From: Massilia arenae
Lineage (GTDB): Bacteria; Pseudomonadota; Gammaproteobacteria; Burkholderiales; Burkholderiaceae_D
Direction of reading: 5' to 3'
DNA length: 64,000 bases
Assembly (NCBI RefSeq): GCF_008014745.1
Contig: NZ_VPFD01000005.1
Coordinates: 124,001-188,000 of the forward strand
The notes beneath the pieces are model-generated. The model was not told where the DNA came from, did not search any database, and saw nothing but the letters and a program-made list of their open reading frames with translations. Positions 8,936-16,999 of the stretch are shown piece by piece (within the stretch, counting starts at the first letter, position 1; each line of letters opens with the position of its first letter). A program made the position numbers and the translations under genes.

Positions 8936-10090
8936 ATGCACATCCTCGACACCCGGCTCGCCCAGGAAATCGTCACCCGCACCATGCGGATCATCCCGTT
9001 CAACGTCAATGTGATGGATGCCAGCGGCGTGATTCTCGCGAGCGGCAACCGCGAGCGGGTCGGCGAACTGCATGCGGGCGCCCTGCTCGCGCTGGCCAAG
9101 AAGCTGACCGTGGAGATCGACACGGCCGCCGCGCGCAAGCTGCATGGCGCCCAGCCGGGCACCAACCTGCCCCTCTCCGTGGGCGGCCAGCTGTGCGGCG
9201 CGGTGGGCCTCTCCGGCGCGCCGGACGAGGTCCGCCAGTTCGGCGAACTGGTGCGGCTGACGGCCGAGATGATCCTGGAGCAGGCGGCGCTGGCGAACGA
9301 GTTGCAGAACAACTCGCGCTACCGCGAAGCCTTCGTGCTGAACCTGATCCGTAATGACAGCGCGCACCGCCCCGAGCTCGAAGGCTGGGCGCGGCGCCTG
9401 GGGCTGGACCTCGAGCGCATGCAGCTGGTATTCCTGCTCGAGCTGCAGCCGCGCCCGGACGGCGCCGACGCCGGGGCCGCCCTGCACGACATCCAGCGCC
9501 TGCAGATGCGCCTCCTGGCGCGGCGCGAGGATGCGCTGACCGCCACCGTCGGCCCGTCCGAGATGGTGCTGCTCGATACCTGGGATCCGGCGCGCAAGGG
9601 TTATGAGACGACGCCGCAGCGGCGCCTGGACCTGCTGGCCCAGCTGGTGCGCGAGGAATGCGAGCTTCCCTTCACGCTGGCGATGGGCATCGCCCTGCCC
9701 GGCCTGGAAGGCGCCGCCATCTCTTACCAGAGCGCGCGCAGCGCCAGCCGGCTGGGGCGCCTGCGCATGCCGCAGCAGCAGGTGTTCAGCTATTACGACC
9801 TGGCCCTGCCGGTGCTGCTGTCGGGGTTGGACAGCGGCTGGCAGGCGCACCAGCTGCGCATGCCGATCGCGAGGCTGGCGGGCGACAAGAGCCGCGCCAT
9901 GCTGCGCACCACGCTCGACACCTGGTTCGCCCAGCACGAGAACTCGGCCGCCACCGCCGCCACGCTCGGCATCCACCGCAACACGCTCGACTACCGCCTG
10001 CGCCGCATCGGCGAGCTGACGGGGCTCGACCTGGCGCGCAGCGAAGACAAGCTGCTGCTGTACGTGTCGGCGCTGCTCAGCCCCGCCTGA
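8936..10090 (+). CDS. CdaR-like sugar diacid regulator (PucR-type HTH)
   Basis: I place the start at MHILDTRLAQEIV (384 residues), because this is the normal beginning of the CdaR sugar-diacid recognition domain. An in-frame ATG 105 bp upstream would add only a low-complexity tail. Residues 1-135 form the putative diacid-binding domain (TRTMRIIPFNVNVMDASGVILASG). A GGDEF-like middle domain follows, and a PucR C-terminal HTH ends the protein (NSAATAATLGIHRNTLDYRLRRI, read as two adjoining parts). CdaR activates glucarate, galactarate and glycerate genes in Escherichia coli. It is divergent from one ACS transporter and convergent with a second, so it most likely controls both. Confidence 0.9.
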   Translation: MHILDTRLAQEIVTRTMRIIPFNVNVMDASGVILASGNRERVGELHAGALLALAKKLTVEIDTAAARKLHGAQPGTNLPLSVGGQLCGAVGLSGAPDEVRQFGELVRLTAEMILEQAALANELQNNSRYREAFVLNLIRNDSAHRPELEGWARRLGLDLERMQLVFLLELQPRPDGADAGAALHDIQRLQMRLLARREDALTATVGPSEMVLLDTWDPARKGYETTPQRRLDLLAQLVREECELPFTLAMGIALPGLEGAAISYQSARSASRLGRLRMPQQQVFSYYDLALPVLLSGLDSGWQAHQLRMPIARLAGDKSRAMLRTTLDTWFAQHENSAATAATLGIHRNTLDYRLRRIGELTGLDLARSEDKLLLYVSALLSPA

Positions 10091-10118
10091 TCAGCGCGCA
10101 GTGCTCACCGCGCAGTTC

Positions 10119-11453
10119 TTACCTATTCACCAGCCGCGCCGGCACCGTCAGCACCAGCAAGGCCCCGACCAGCATCACGCTCGACAGGATATACAGCGCG
10201 ATGTCGGTGCTGCCGGTAAGATCCTTGATCCAGCCGACCAGGAATGGGCTGGCGAAGCCGGCCACCTGCCCCATAGAATTGATCAGGGCCAGGCCGCCCG
10301 CCGCGGCCGCGCTGCTGAGAAAAGCGGCCGGCAGGGGCCAGAACATCGGCAGGCCTGCGAGTGCACCCATCGTTGCCAGGCACAGGCCGATCATGGCGAG
10401 AATGGCGTTGTCCGAGAAGTGCGCGGCCATTGCCAGGCCCGCCAGCGCCATCAGCAGCGGCGCCGACAGGTGCCAGCGACGCTCGCGCAGTCGGTCGGCC
10501 GAGCGGCCCACGATGACCATGAACACGCAGGCGAACAGGTAGGGAATGGCGCTCAGCCAGCCGACCGTGCCGACGTCCTCGAAGCCGAGCTCGCGGATGA
10601 TCGACGGCAGCCAGAAGTTGATCGCATACGCCCCCATCTTGATGCTGAAATAGATAAAGCCGAGCATCCACACATGGCGGTCGAGCAGCAGCGCGCGCAG
10701 CGAGTGCACGGCGCTCGCGCCGGGCGGGCGTTCGCGCTCGTCGCGCGCGAGCTCCTCTTGCAGGGCGGCCTTCTCGTGGGCTCCGAGCCAGCTGGCCTGG
10801 GCCACGCCGTCGTTCAGGTAGAACAGCGCCGCCAGGCCCAGGAACACGGTGGGTAGCCCCTGCAGCAGGAACAGCCACTGCCAGGCCGCCATGCCGCCCT
10901 GGCCGTCGGCGAAGTGGCTCAGCATCCAGCCCGAGAGCGGGCCGCCGAGCAGGCCCGAGACGGGGATCGCCGACATGAACAAGGCCATCACCTGGCCGCG
11001 CTTGTGCGATGGGAACCACTTGGTGAAGTACAGGACCATGCCCGGGAAGAAGCCTGCTTCGGCCACCCCGGTGAAGAAACGCAGCAGGTAGAACTCCAGC
11101 GGCGTGGTCACGAACAGCATGCAGGCCGACAGCGAGCCCCAGGTCATCATCATGATGGCGATCCAGCGCCGCGCGCCCAGCCGGTGCAGGATCAGGTTGC
11201 CCGGCACCCCGAAGCTGACGTAGCCGATGAAGAAGATGCCGGCGCCCAGGCCATAGATAGTCTCGCTGAACTGCAGGGCGTCGAGCATCTCGAGCTTGGC
11301 GAAGCCGACGTTGACGCGGTCCAGGTAGTTGAACAGGTAGCAGACGAAGATGAAGGGGATCAGGCGCCAGGTGGCCTTGCGGTACGCCCCTTCCAACGTG
11401 GCCGGGCCGGTCCCTGGCGCGAGCGCGCCGGGCCGGCTTGCGGTGTCGAACAT
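10119..11453 (-). CDS. MFS transporter, ACS family (paralogue of the 7386-8720 gene)
   Basis: This 444-residue permease has exactly the same length as the transporter at 7386-8720. It matches it almost residue for residue in long stretches such as RVNVGFAKLEMLDALQ, FFTGVAEAGFFPGMVLYF and KWFPSHKRGQVMALFMSAIP. The two differ mainly at the N-terminal 20 residues, the central loop and the last helices. Both have the same GGAGACAGC leader and an upstream CGATAAT element. The gene ends 28 bp from the CdaR-like gene in convergent orientation. It is a local duplicate, probably with related but shifted substrate preference. Confidence 0.92.
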   Translation of the reverse strand: MFDTASRPGALAPGTGPATLEGAYRKATWRLIPFIFVCYLFNYLDRVNVGFAKLEMLDALQFSETIYGLGAGIFFIGYVSFGVPGNLILHRLGARRWIAIMMMTWGSLSACMLFVTTPLEFYLLRFFTGVAEAGFFPGMVLYFTKWFPSHKRGQVMALFMSAIPVSGLLGGPLSGWMLSHFADGQGGMAAWQWLFLLQGLPTVFLGLAALFYLNDGVAQASWLGAHEKAALQEELARDERERPPGASAVHSLRALLLDRHVWMLGFIYFSIKMGAYAINFWLPSIIRELGFEDVGTVGWLSAIPYLFACVFMVIVGRSADRLRERRWHLSAPLLMALAGLAMAAHFSDNAILAMIGLCLATMGALAGLPMFWPLPAAFLSSAAAAGGLALINSMGQVAGFASPFLVGWIKDLTGSTDIALYILSSVMLVGALLVLTVPARLVNR

Positions 11454-11546
11454 GCTGTCTCCGAGTTTTTTTGATAAACCCTGACATTATCGTCTGAACC
11501 GGAGACGACAGGGGAGCCCGCGTGCACGGCGCGCTCCGCCGCCTGC

Positions 11547-11918
11547 TCAGAAGGTGAACACGGTATAGCCGTCGGCCGCGATCTGCGCGATGCTCGGCAG
11601 GCCGGAGGTGCCCGGCACGCTGTTATCGGTGATCATGTCGAAACCTGCTTTCTCGGCTTCTTCGCGTGCACCGAACACGTCGGCGCAGCCGCAGGAGATG
11701 CCCACCACCTTGTCTTCGACCGCCTTGTACAGGGCGTGGATCGGGTGCTTGCCGTCGGCCAGGACGCCCGGCCAGCGGGTCCCGGTGCCCTGGAAGTAGA
11801 TGCCGACCTCGGTGTTCTTCTGCTTGAAGTCGTAGGCGGCGGCCAGGCCGTTGAACATGCGTCCCAGCGCGTCTTCGCCGGCTTTGGGATCGGACAGGAT
11901 GATGATGGCTGCTTTCAT
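11547..11918 (-). CDS. DsrE/DsrF-like family protein
   Basis: A 123-residue protein starting MKAAIIILSDPKAGEDALGRMFNGL, a typical DsrE/F-like fold opening. Central cysteines are in GISCGCADVFGA, and the C-terminus GYTVFTF is close to that of family members. DsrE-like proteins are small soluble alpha/beta proteins, and some carry sulfur on a conserved cysteine; here two close cysteines (C-G-C) are present. A strong ribosome-binding site (AGGAGAAAACC) sets the start. It stands alone between the second ACS transporter and a LysR gene. The exact role is unknown. Confidence 0.8.
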   Translation of the reverse strand: MKAAIIILSDPKAGEDALGRMFNGLAAAYDFKQKNTEVGIYFQGTGTRWPGVLADGKHPIHALYKAVEDKVVGISCGCADVFGAREEAEKAGFDMITDNSVPGTSGLPSIAQIAADGYTVFTF

Positions 11919-12049
11919 GGTTTTCTCCTAGTGGGCTTGTGTTCGCCGCGCCGTGCAGCGAATGAAGCCATTCTAGGAACCGGAGACGCCAAGAGAAATC
12001 CCGCCCAGGACAATACATCGTTGCGCCTGCCGCAATGCCGGACCGGACG

Positions 12050-12949
12050 CTAGTTGAGATGCGGGTTGGCGCGCAGGTGGTCGGCCAGCAGGTCGATGAA
12101 GTTACGCACCTTGGACGAGCCGAATTTGCTCTCGCGGTGCACCAGGTGCACCGGCCATGGCGCTTCCTCGTATTCGGACAGCACGATCTTCAGGCGGCCG
12201 GCGGTCAGCTGGTCGGCGATCTGGTAGGACAGCAGCCGGCAGATCCCCAGCCCGGCGCAGGCGGCCTCGATGGCGGCGTCGTTGCTGGTCACCGTCAGGC
12301 GCGGCCGCAGGCGCACCATGGTCGGATCGTCGACCGCGCCGAACTTCCACTCGACCCGCGGCGAAATGCCGGTGGCGGCAATGACCGTATGGCGCAGCAG
12401 GTCGGCCGGATGCTGCGGCAAGGGCTGCCGCGCCAGGTACTCGGGCGAGGCGCACAGCACGCGCCGCACCTGCCCCACGCGCAGCGCCTTCAGGCTCGAA
12501 TCGGGCAGGTGGCCGATGCGCACGGCGACGTCGATGCCTTCGTCGACCAGGTTCACTATCCGGTCGAGGAACAGCGCCGACACCTCGACTTCGGGATACT
12601 CGTTCAGGAACTGCACGATGCAGGGCATGACGAAGGTCTTGCCGAACAGGACCGAGGCCGTCACCGACAGATTGCCCTTGGGCGCTGCGTTGACCCCGGC
12701 CGCCGCCTCGTTGGCTTCATCGATGCTGGCCAGGATGGCGCGCGTGTCGTCCAGGTAGCGCCGGCCCGCTTCCGTCAGGCGCACATTGCGCGTGGTGCGC
12801 AGCAGCAGCTTGACGCCCAGATTTTCCTCGAGACCGGCGATGGCGCGCGTGACGGCGGCCGGCGACAGGTCCAGGCGCCGCGCCGCCGCGGCGAAGCCTT
12901 CTTCTTCGCCGACGGCCACGAAGACGTTCATCAGATGGATCTGGTCCAC
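12050..12949 (-). CDS. LysR family transcriptional regulator
   Basis: A 299-residue LysR protein beginning at a GTG codon with GGGAG six bases upstream. The winged HTH covers about residues 1-60 (FVAVGEEEGFAAAARRLDLS and AAVTRAIAGLEENLGVKLL). A substrate-binding domain follows (about 90-295: GNLSVTASVLFGKTFVMPCI, EGIDVAVRIGHLPDSSLKA). It resembles the large group of CrgA/DmlR-like LysR proteins of Burkholderiales. The divergent neighbour at 13078 is the most likely local target; the DsrE-like gene on the other side is co-directional. Effector unknown. Confidence 0.93.
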   Translation of the reverse strand: MDQIHLMNVFVAVGEEEGFAAAARRLDLSPAAVTRAIAGLEENLGVKLLLRTTRNVRLTEAGRRYLDDTRAILASIDEANEAAAGVNAAPKGNLSVTASVLFGKTFVMPCIVQFLNEYPEVEVSALFLDRIVNLVDEGIDVAVRIGHLPDSSLKALRVGQVRRVLCASPEYLARQPLPQHPADLLRHTVIAATGISPRVEWKFGAVDDPTMVRLRPRLTVTSNDAAIEAACAGLGICRLLSYQIADQLTAGRLKIVLSEYEEAPWPVHLVHRESKFGSSKVRNFIDLLADHLRANPHLN

Positions 12950-13077
12950 TCATTACTCCCTGCGAAATTGTGCCTTGCGTAGCACGCCGATTCCAATGGG
13001 CTTCATTATTTCGCAGAATGGCAGTCTCAGCAATTATCTGCCGCCGCAATCCCCATTATGATGGACCATGAGTTCGT

Positions 13078-13428
13078 ATGAATTCGCATAACGAGAACTC
13101 TGCCGCCACGGGACTCGACCTGCGCACCCGGATCCGCATCGACCTGTTCCTGGCGCGCCGCCGCGCCGGGACGGGAGCGGCCACGCCGCTGATCCTGCGC
13201 CTGCGCGAGCGCGGCCGGGCGGCCGGCATGAACACCGCCGAAATGATGGCCAACGAGGAAGGCAGCAGCCATGAGGCCAGGGCGACCGCCTGCCTCGCCT
13301 TCGTCGCGACGCTGCTGTCGCAAGCGGGTGCGCCGTCGCCGGACGCGCTGCGGCGCATGCACGACGCGGGCTACGGGCCGGATGGCATCAACGCGGCGAT
13401 CGCCCGGGCCAGGCGGAAAGCGGACTGA
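13078..13428 (+). CDS. Small carboxymuconolactone-decarboxylase-like helical protein
   Basis: A 116-residue protein divergent from the LysR gene. The pattern LRERGRAAGMNTAEMMANEE, SSHEARATACLAFVATLLSQ and DALRRMHDAGYGPDGINAAI resembles the helical repeat of the CMD/AhpD family (about residues 40-110). The catalytic C-x-x-C and histidine seen in AhpD are absent, and there is no cysteine pair at all. It is therefore either a non-catalytic family member or a similar all-helical protein. The start ATG is the first in frame; the ribosome-binding site is weak. The family assignment is tentative, while coding status is fairly sure. Confidence 0.55.
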   Translation: MNSHNENSAATGLDLRTRIRIDLFLARRRAGTGAATPLILRLRERGRAAGMNTAEMMANEEGSSHEARATACLAFVATLLSQAGAPSPDALRRMHDAGYGPDGINAAIARARRKAD

Positions 13429-13431
13429 CGA

Positions 13432-13776
13432 TCAACGGCGCACCACCGGCGCCGTCAGCAGGTAACCGCGTCCCGGCACGTTCAAGATGTAGCGTTCCAC
13501 CCCTTTGATGTCCAGGGCGCGGCGCAGGGCCGCGATCTGCACCCGCAGGTTGGCCTCGCCGACGACGCGTCCGGCCCACGCCCGTTCGAGCAGGTAGCGG
13601 TGCTCGAGCACCTGCCCGGGCGCCTCGGCCAGCAGCCACAGGATGTCGAAGGCGCGCGCGCCGATGCGCACGACGGCGCCGCCGCGGCTGAGCCGGCGCA
13701 GGCGCGGCTCGATGTCGAATTCTGCGAACGACAGCGTGTAGCTGGCGCGGTCGTCCCTGGTCATAGTTCCCATCAT
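13432..13776 (-). CDS. Stand-alone OmpR/PhoB-type winged-helix DNA-binding protein
   Basis: The 114 residues are almost entirely a C-terminal-type effector domain (Trans_reg_C). Visible marks are YTLSFAEFDIEPRLRRLSRG, ILWLLAEAPGQVLEHRYLLE, ANLRVQIAALRRALDIKG and YILNVPGRGYLLT. No receiver, membrane or sensory domain is attached; such domains usually sit at the N-terminus of a response regulator or CadC-like protein. Two more in-frame ATGs (13773 and 13764) make the exact start uncertain. The stop lies three bases past the end of the convergent CMD-like gene. A target cannot be named. Confidence 0.8.
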   Translation of the reverse strand: MMGTMTRDDRASYTLSFAEFDIEPRLRRLSRGGAVVRIGARAFDILWLLAEAPGQVLEHRYLLERAWAGRVVGEANLRVQIAALRRALDIKGVERYILNVPGRGYLLTAPVVRR

Positions 13777-13914
13777 GGTTCACCGATAGTGCACGGCGCC
13801 GCCAGCCCCCCGGCCAGCCAGGCGCACGTCATCATTGTCGTAAATACTGACCATTTAGGGAATGGATACCGCTAGAAATTCATTGTTTCGCCAAAAGCAA
13901 CACTGGAATCGGCT

Positions 13915-14163
13915 TCACAGTAATACCTGCAGTTGGCCTGCATGATCGAGCGCCGCCAGATCGTCGTAGCCGCCGACGTGGCGCTCGCCGATGAAGATCT
14001 GCGGCACGCTGCGGCGCCCGGTGCGGTCGACCATCTCGTTGCGGCGCGCCTCGTCGCCATCGATCGCGATCTCGCGCGGCGTCACGCCGCGCGCCGCCAA
14101 CAGGCGCTTGGCCATCGTGCAGTAGGGGCATTGGCGGGTGGTGTACATCGTTACCTGGTTCAT
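13915..14163 (-). CDS. grxC: Glutaredoxin 3
   Basis: An 82-residue class I glutaredoxin with the dithiol active site C12-P-Y-C15 (TTRQCPYCTMAKRLL). The cis-proline loop RRSVPQIFIGERHVGGYDDL and the terminal helix are also present, so length and all marks are normal for GrxC. It reduces protein disulfides and glutathione mixed disulfides in the cytoplasm. The ribosome-binding site GGAGCG precedes the start. No partner gene is adjacent. Confidence 0.92.
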   Translation of the reverse strand: MNQVTMYTTRQCPYCTMAKRLLAARGVTPREIAIDGDEARRNEMVDRTGRRSVPQIFIGERHVGGYDDLAALDHAGQLQVLL

Positions 14164-14369
14164 ACGTCGCTCCGGCTGGTTGGGATGAACACCAGTCTAG
14201 AGTGCCAGGCCGCGGGAATGAATGCTCGAAGCGTGCAATCCCTTGCTCATTCGTCTCGATCGCTTTCGCCGGCCCCGCCGTCATGGGGGCGCTACGATCA
14301 GGCTTTCGTCGAGACGCTCACCCGCGCATTCCTGCGCGGGCCAGAGCGAGTCAAACGCTTGCGCGCCCT

Positions 14370-14849
14370 TTACAGTCCCAGGTCGGACAGGCCCGGATGA
14401 TCGTCCGGGCGGCGTCCTAATGGCCAGCGGAACTTGCGCTCTTCTTCGCTGATCGGCATGTCGTTGATGCTGGCATAGCGGTTGACCATCAGGCCGTCCG
14501 GGCCGAATTCCCAGTTTTCGTTGCCATACGAGCGGTACCAGTTGCCGGAGTCGTCGCGGCTCTCGTAGGCGTAGCGCACCGCGATGCGGTTGTCGGTGAA
14601 GGCCCACAGCTCCTTGATCAGGCGGTACTCGAGCTCCTTGTTCCACTTGCGCTCGAGGAAGCCGCGCGCCTCGTCGCGGCCGTTGACGAATTCGGCGCGG
14701 TTGCGCCAGCGGGTGTCCAGGCTGTAGGCCAGCGACACCTTGGCTGCATCGCGCGTATTCCAGCCGTCTTCGGCCAGGCGCACTTTTTCGATCGCGGATT
14801 CGCGGGTGAACGGCGGCAGCGGCGGACGCACTGCGGTGGGCGTTGTCAT
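14370..14849 (-). CDS. DUF1348 / SnoaL-like (NTF2 fold) protein
   Basis: A 159-residue protein typical of DUF1348. It contains [40 protein letters not shown] and [20 protein letters not shown], ending with the conserved [15 protein letters not shown]. The NTF2-like fold usually forms a small hydrophobic pocket, and the catalytic role of this family is not established. I chose the ATG at 14849 because AAAGG lies just upstream. The same frame is open further upstream, inside the reductase gene, but that is a shadow. It is the last gene of a unit with the ferredoxin reductase and PPOX-like genes. Confidence 0.88.
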   Translation of the reverse strand: MTTPTAVRPPLPPFTRESAIEKVRLAEDGWNTRDAAKVSLAYSLDTRWRNRAEFVNGRDEARGFLERKWNKELEYRLIKELWAFTDNRIAVRYAYESRDDSGNWYRSYGNENWEFGPDGLMVNRYASINDMPISEEERKFRWPLGRRPDDHPGLSDLGL

Positions 14850-14884
14850 CGTGAGACCTTTCGGTTGGTGGTGGTGAAAACAGC

Positions 14885-15820
14885 TTACAGATCGAGTTCC
14901 AGCAGCGGGCCCCGGGCCCAGGAGACGCAGGGCGTCATGCCCATGGCCCGCTGCTGCGCATTCAGGCAGACGTCGCGGTGCAGCGGCTCGCCCGACACCA
15001 CGCCAGCATAGCAGTTGCCGCATTCGCCGCGCTTGCACTCGTAGGAGACAAAGACGTCGGCCTCGATCATCGCATCGAGGATCGACTTGCCCGGCGCAAC
15101 ATCGAGGGTTATCCCCGTCTGGCGCAGGACGACCTGCAGCGACTGGTCCTGGTCGTGGGCGCGCGCGCCGAAGCTCTCGAAGCGGATGTGTTGCTGCGGC
15201 CAGCCCTGCGCCGTGGCGGCCGCGCGGATCGCTTCCAGCAGCATCGACGGCCCGCAGGCGTGCAGCTCGCAGCCCTCTTCCCACGGCCCGATCATGCCTG
15301 CCAGGTCGGGACGGCCCTGGGTGGCGGTGACGTGGGTCTGGACGCACTCAGGCCCCAGTCCCATCCAGTCGTCGGCCAGGACCAGGCGTTCGGCGTCGCG
15401 CGCCAGGTAGTGCAGGCGGTAGCTGGCGCCGGCCGCGTCGAGCGCGCGCGCCATCGGCACCATCGGCGTGATGCCGATGCCGCCCGCGATCAGCACCGTG
15501 CGGGTGCGGCCCACATGCAGCTTGAACGCGTCCAGCGGCGGGCTGACCTCGAGCGTCATGCCGGGCTCGAATTCGTCGTGCAGCACGCGCGAGCCGCCAC
15601 GCCCGCCCTCCTCGCGTTGAACCGCGATGCGCAGCATGCCAACTTCTTCGCCAATCACGGAGTAGGCATTGCGGTGGCTGGCGCCGGCGCGCGAAGTGAA
15701 TTCGAGTTCGACGTGGGCGCCGGGCTGCCACGAAGGCAGCGGCGCGCCGCCTTCGGCCGCCAGGCGGAACTCTTTTACGACGGGGCCATGGCGGATGATG
15801 GCATCGATCAGATATCTCAC
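14885..15820 (-). CDS. Phthalate-dioxygenase-reductase type ferredoxin reductase
   Basis: A 311-residue electron-transfer protein with an N-terminal flavin-binding domain ([10 protein letters not shown]), an NAD-binding domain ([19 protein letters not shown] and [12 protein letters not shown]) and a C-terminal plant-type [2Fe-2S] domain ([20 protein letters not shown] followed by the last cysteine in RDVC). Domain order matches class IA oxygenase reductases such as VanB or PDR. It lies four bases after the PPOX-like gene and before DUF1348. No Rieske oxygenase is adjacent, so its electron acceptor is probably not an aromatic-ring oxygenase; the PPOX-like flavoprotein is a candidate partner. 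Confidence 0.9.
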   Translation of the reverse strand: MRYLIDAIIRHGPVVKEFRLAAEGGAPLPSWQPGAHVELEFTSRAGASHRNAYSVIGEEVGMLRIAVQREEGGRGGSRVLHDEFEPGMTLEVSPPLDAFKLHVGRTRTVLIAGGIGITPMVPMARALDAAGASYRLHYLARDAERLVLADDWMGLGPECVQTHVTATQGRPDLAGMIGPWEEGCELHACGPSMLLEAIRAAATAQGWPQQHIRFESFGARAHDQDQSLQVVLRQTGITLDVAPGKSILDAMIEADVFVSYECKRGECGNCYAGVVSGEPLHRDVCLNAQQRAMGMTPCVSWARGPLLELDL

Positions 15821-15823
15821 GAT

Positions 15824-16750
15824 TCAGTCCTCCACCGCCGGATTGAAGGGCGAAGCGTCCAGGTATTCCCAGTCCAGGCGCTGCGGCGCGCAGCGCAGCA
15901 GCCAGCGCTCGATCGCGACTTCCCAGAAGCGCCCGGTGCCGCCGGTCAGGCCGTGCGGATCGTCCTGGCCATGCAGGATGCGTGCGCGGCCGCTCAGCTG
16001 CAACAGGCGCTGGCCGTCGAAATCGGGTATGCACAGGCCCACCCGCGGATCGACCGCCAGGTTGCCGAAGGTGTTGAACAGGCTGTTGCCGGAGTAGTCG
16101 GGGATGCGCAGCAGCGTGTCGTTTACCACCTGGATGAAGCCGGAGCTGCCGCCGCGATGCGAGGCGTCGGCGCCACGCTCCTGGTGGTTGCTGGCCACGA
16201 AGACGGTGTCGGCGCGGCGCACGATGGCGCGCGCATCTTCGTCGAGCGCGTGGCCTTTGCCCAGCAGGGCCGGCGCCGCCTCGCCATCGATGCGGCGCAG
16301 CTGGCGGCGCTGGATGTATTTAGGGCAGTTCGGATAGGCCTCGCGCACGTCCAGGTCGAAACCTCCGTCGTCCAGGCGCGCCAGGGCACCATTGATGCGG
16401 TAGCGGCGGCGCGAGCCGAGCTCGATGAACAGGCTGCCGACCGCCGGATTGGCGGCAACGTTGCGCCAGAACGGTTCCTCGGGATCGCGCAGCGCCGCCG
16501 GCAGGTCGACCGTCACCTGGGCCGCGCTGTCGGCATGGGCGAAGCCGGGCTGGCCGAACAGGACGGTGGACCAGGGTGCGCCGTCGGCGTCGACGCTGGC
16601 CAGCACCACCATCGACTGCTTGCCGATGAAGGGCCGGGCGCCGCCGAGGATGGTGTCGGCGATGACCACGCCATTGCGGTCGGCGATGCCGACCTCCCCG
16701 GCGCTGCGCTGCACGGCGCGTTCGCCGTCGTGGTAAACAGAGGTCGTCAT
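15824..16750 (-). CDS. Pyridoxamine-5'-phosphate-oxidase-like FMN-binding protein
   Basis: About 308 residues with two split-barrel-like halves: FIGKQSMVVLASVDADGAPW with FVASNHQERGADASHRGGSS, and LRIPDYSGNSLFNTFGNLAV with VGLCIPDFDGQRLLQLSGRA. This is the pattern of PPOX-family FMN proteins that in other bacteria occur fused to an FAD/2Fe-2S reductase. The start is placed at ATG 16750 (MTTSVYHDGERA), which has GGGAGA seven bases upstream; an in-frame ATG at 16795 has no such site. The reductase follows after three bases, which suggests the split form of the fused enzyme. Substrate unknown. Confidence 0.85.
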   Translation of the reverse strand: MTTSVYHDGERAVQRSAGEVGIADRNGVVIADTILGGARPFIGKQSMVVLASVDADGAPWSTVLFGQPGFAHADSAAQVTVDLPAALRDPEEPFWRNVAANPAVGSLFIELGSRRRYRINGALARLDDGGFDLDVREAYPNCPKYIQRRQLRRIDGEAAPALLGKGHALDEDARAIVRRADTVFVASNHQERGADASHRGGSSGFIQVVNDTLLRIPDYSGNSLFNTFGNLAVDPRVGLCIPDFDGQRLLQLSGRARILHGQDDPHGLTGGTGRFWEVAIERWLLRCAPQRLDWEYLDASPFNPAVED

Positions 16751-16999
16751 GCTGCGGTCTCCCAGGGTGGCGGCCAGTTTGGCCGCGTTCGTCATGGATG
16801 CATTTTCATGAATTATGCGAACGCAGGGAATCGTTGCAACCCGCAATACATTATTTCTCCAAAGGGAATACCGAGCCGGATTGGCGGCTTGCGCGTATCA
16901 GATTCGCAACATCCCTCGTTTCCGGCATCGATTGTTGTCTTTACGGCTCGCCGCGCGTTTACACTCGTCGGTTATTGCGTAGTTTCACAAGGACAATTG

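Noticed and set aside
14978..16999. In-frame 5' extension of the TBDT at 17000
   Set aside because: The extension is antisense to the PPOX/reductase genes; the ATG at 17000 has a ribosome-binding site and begins a proper signal peptide.
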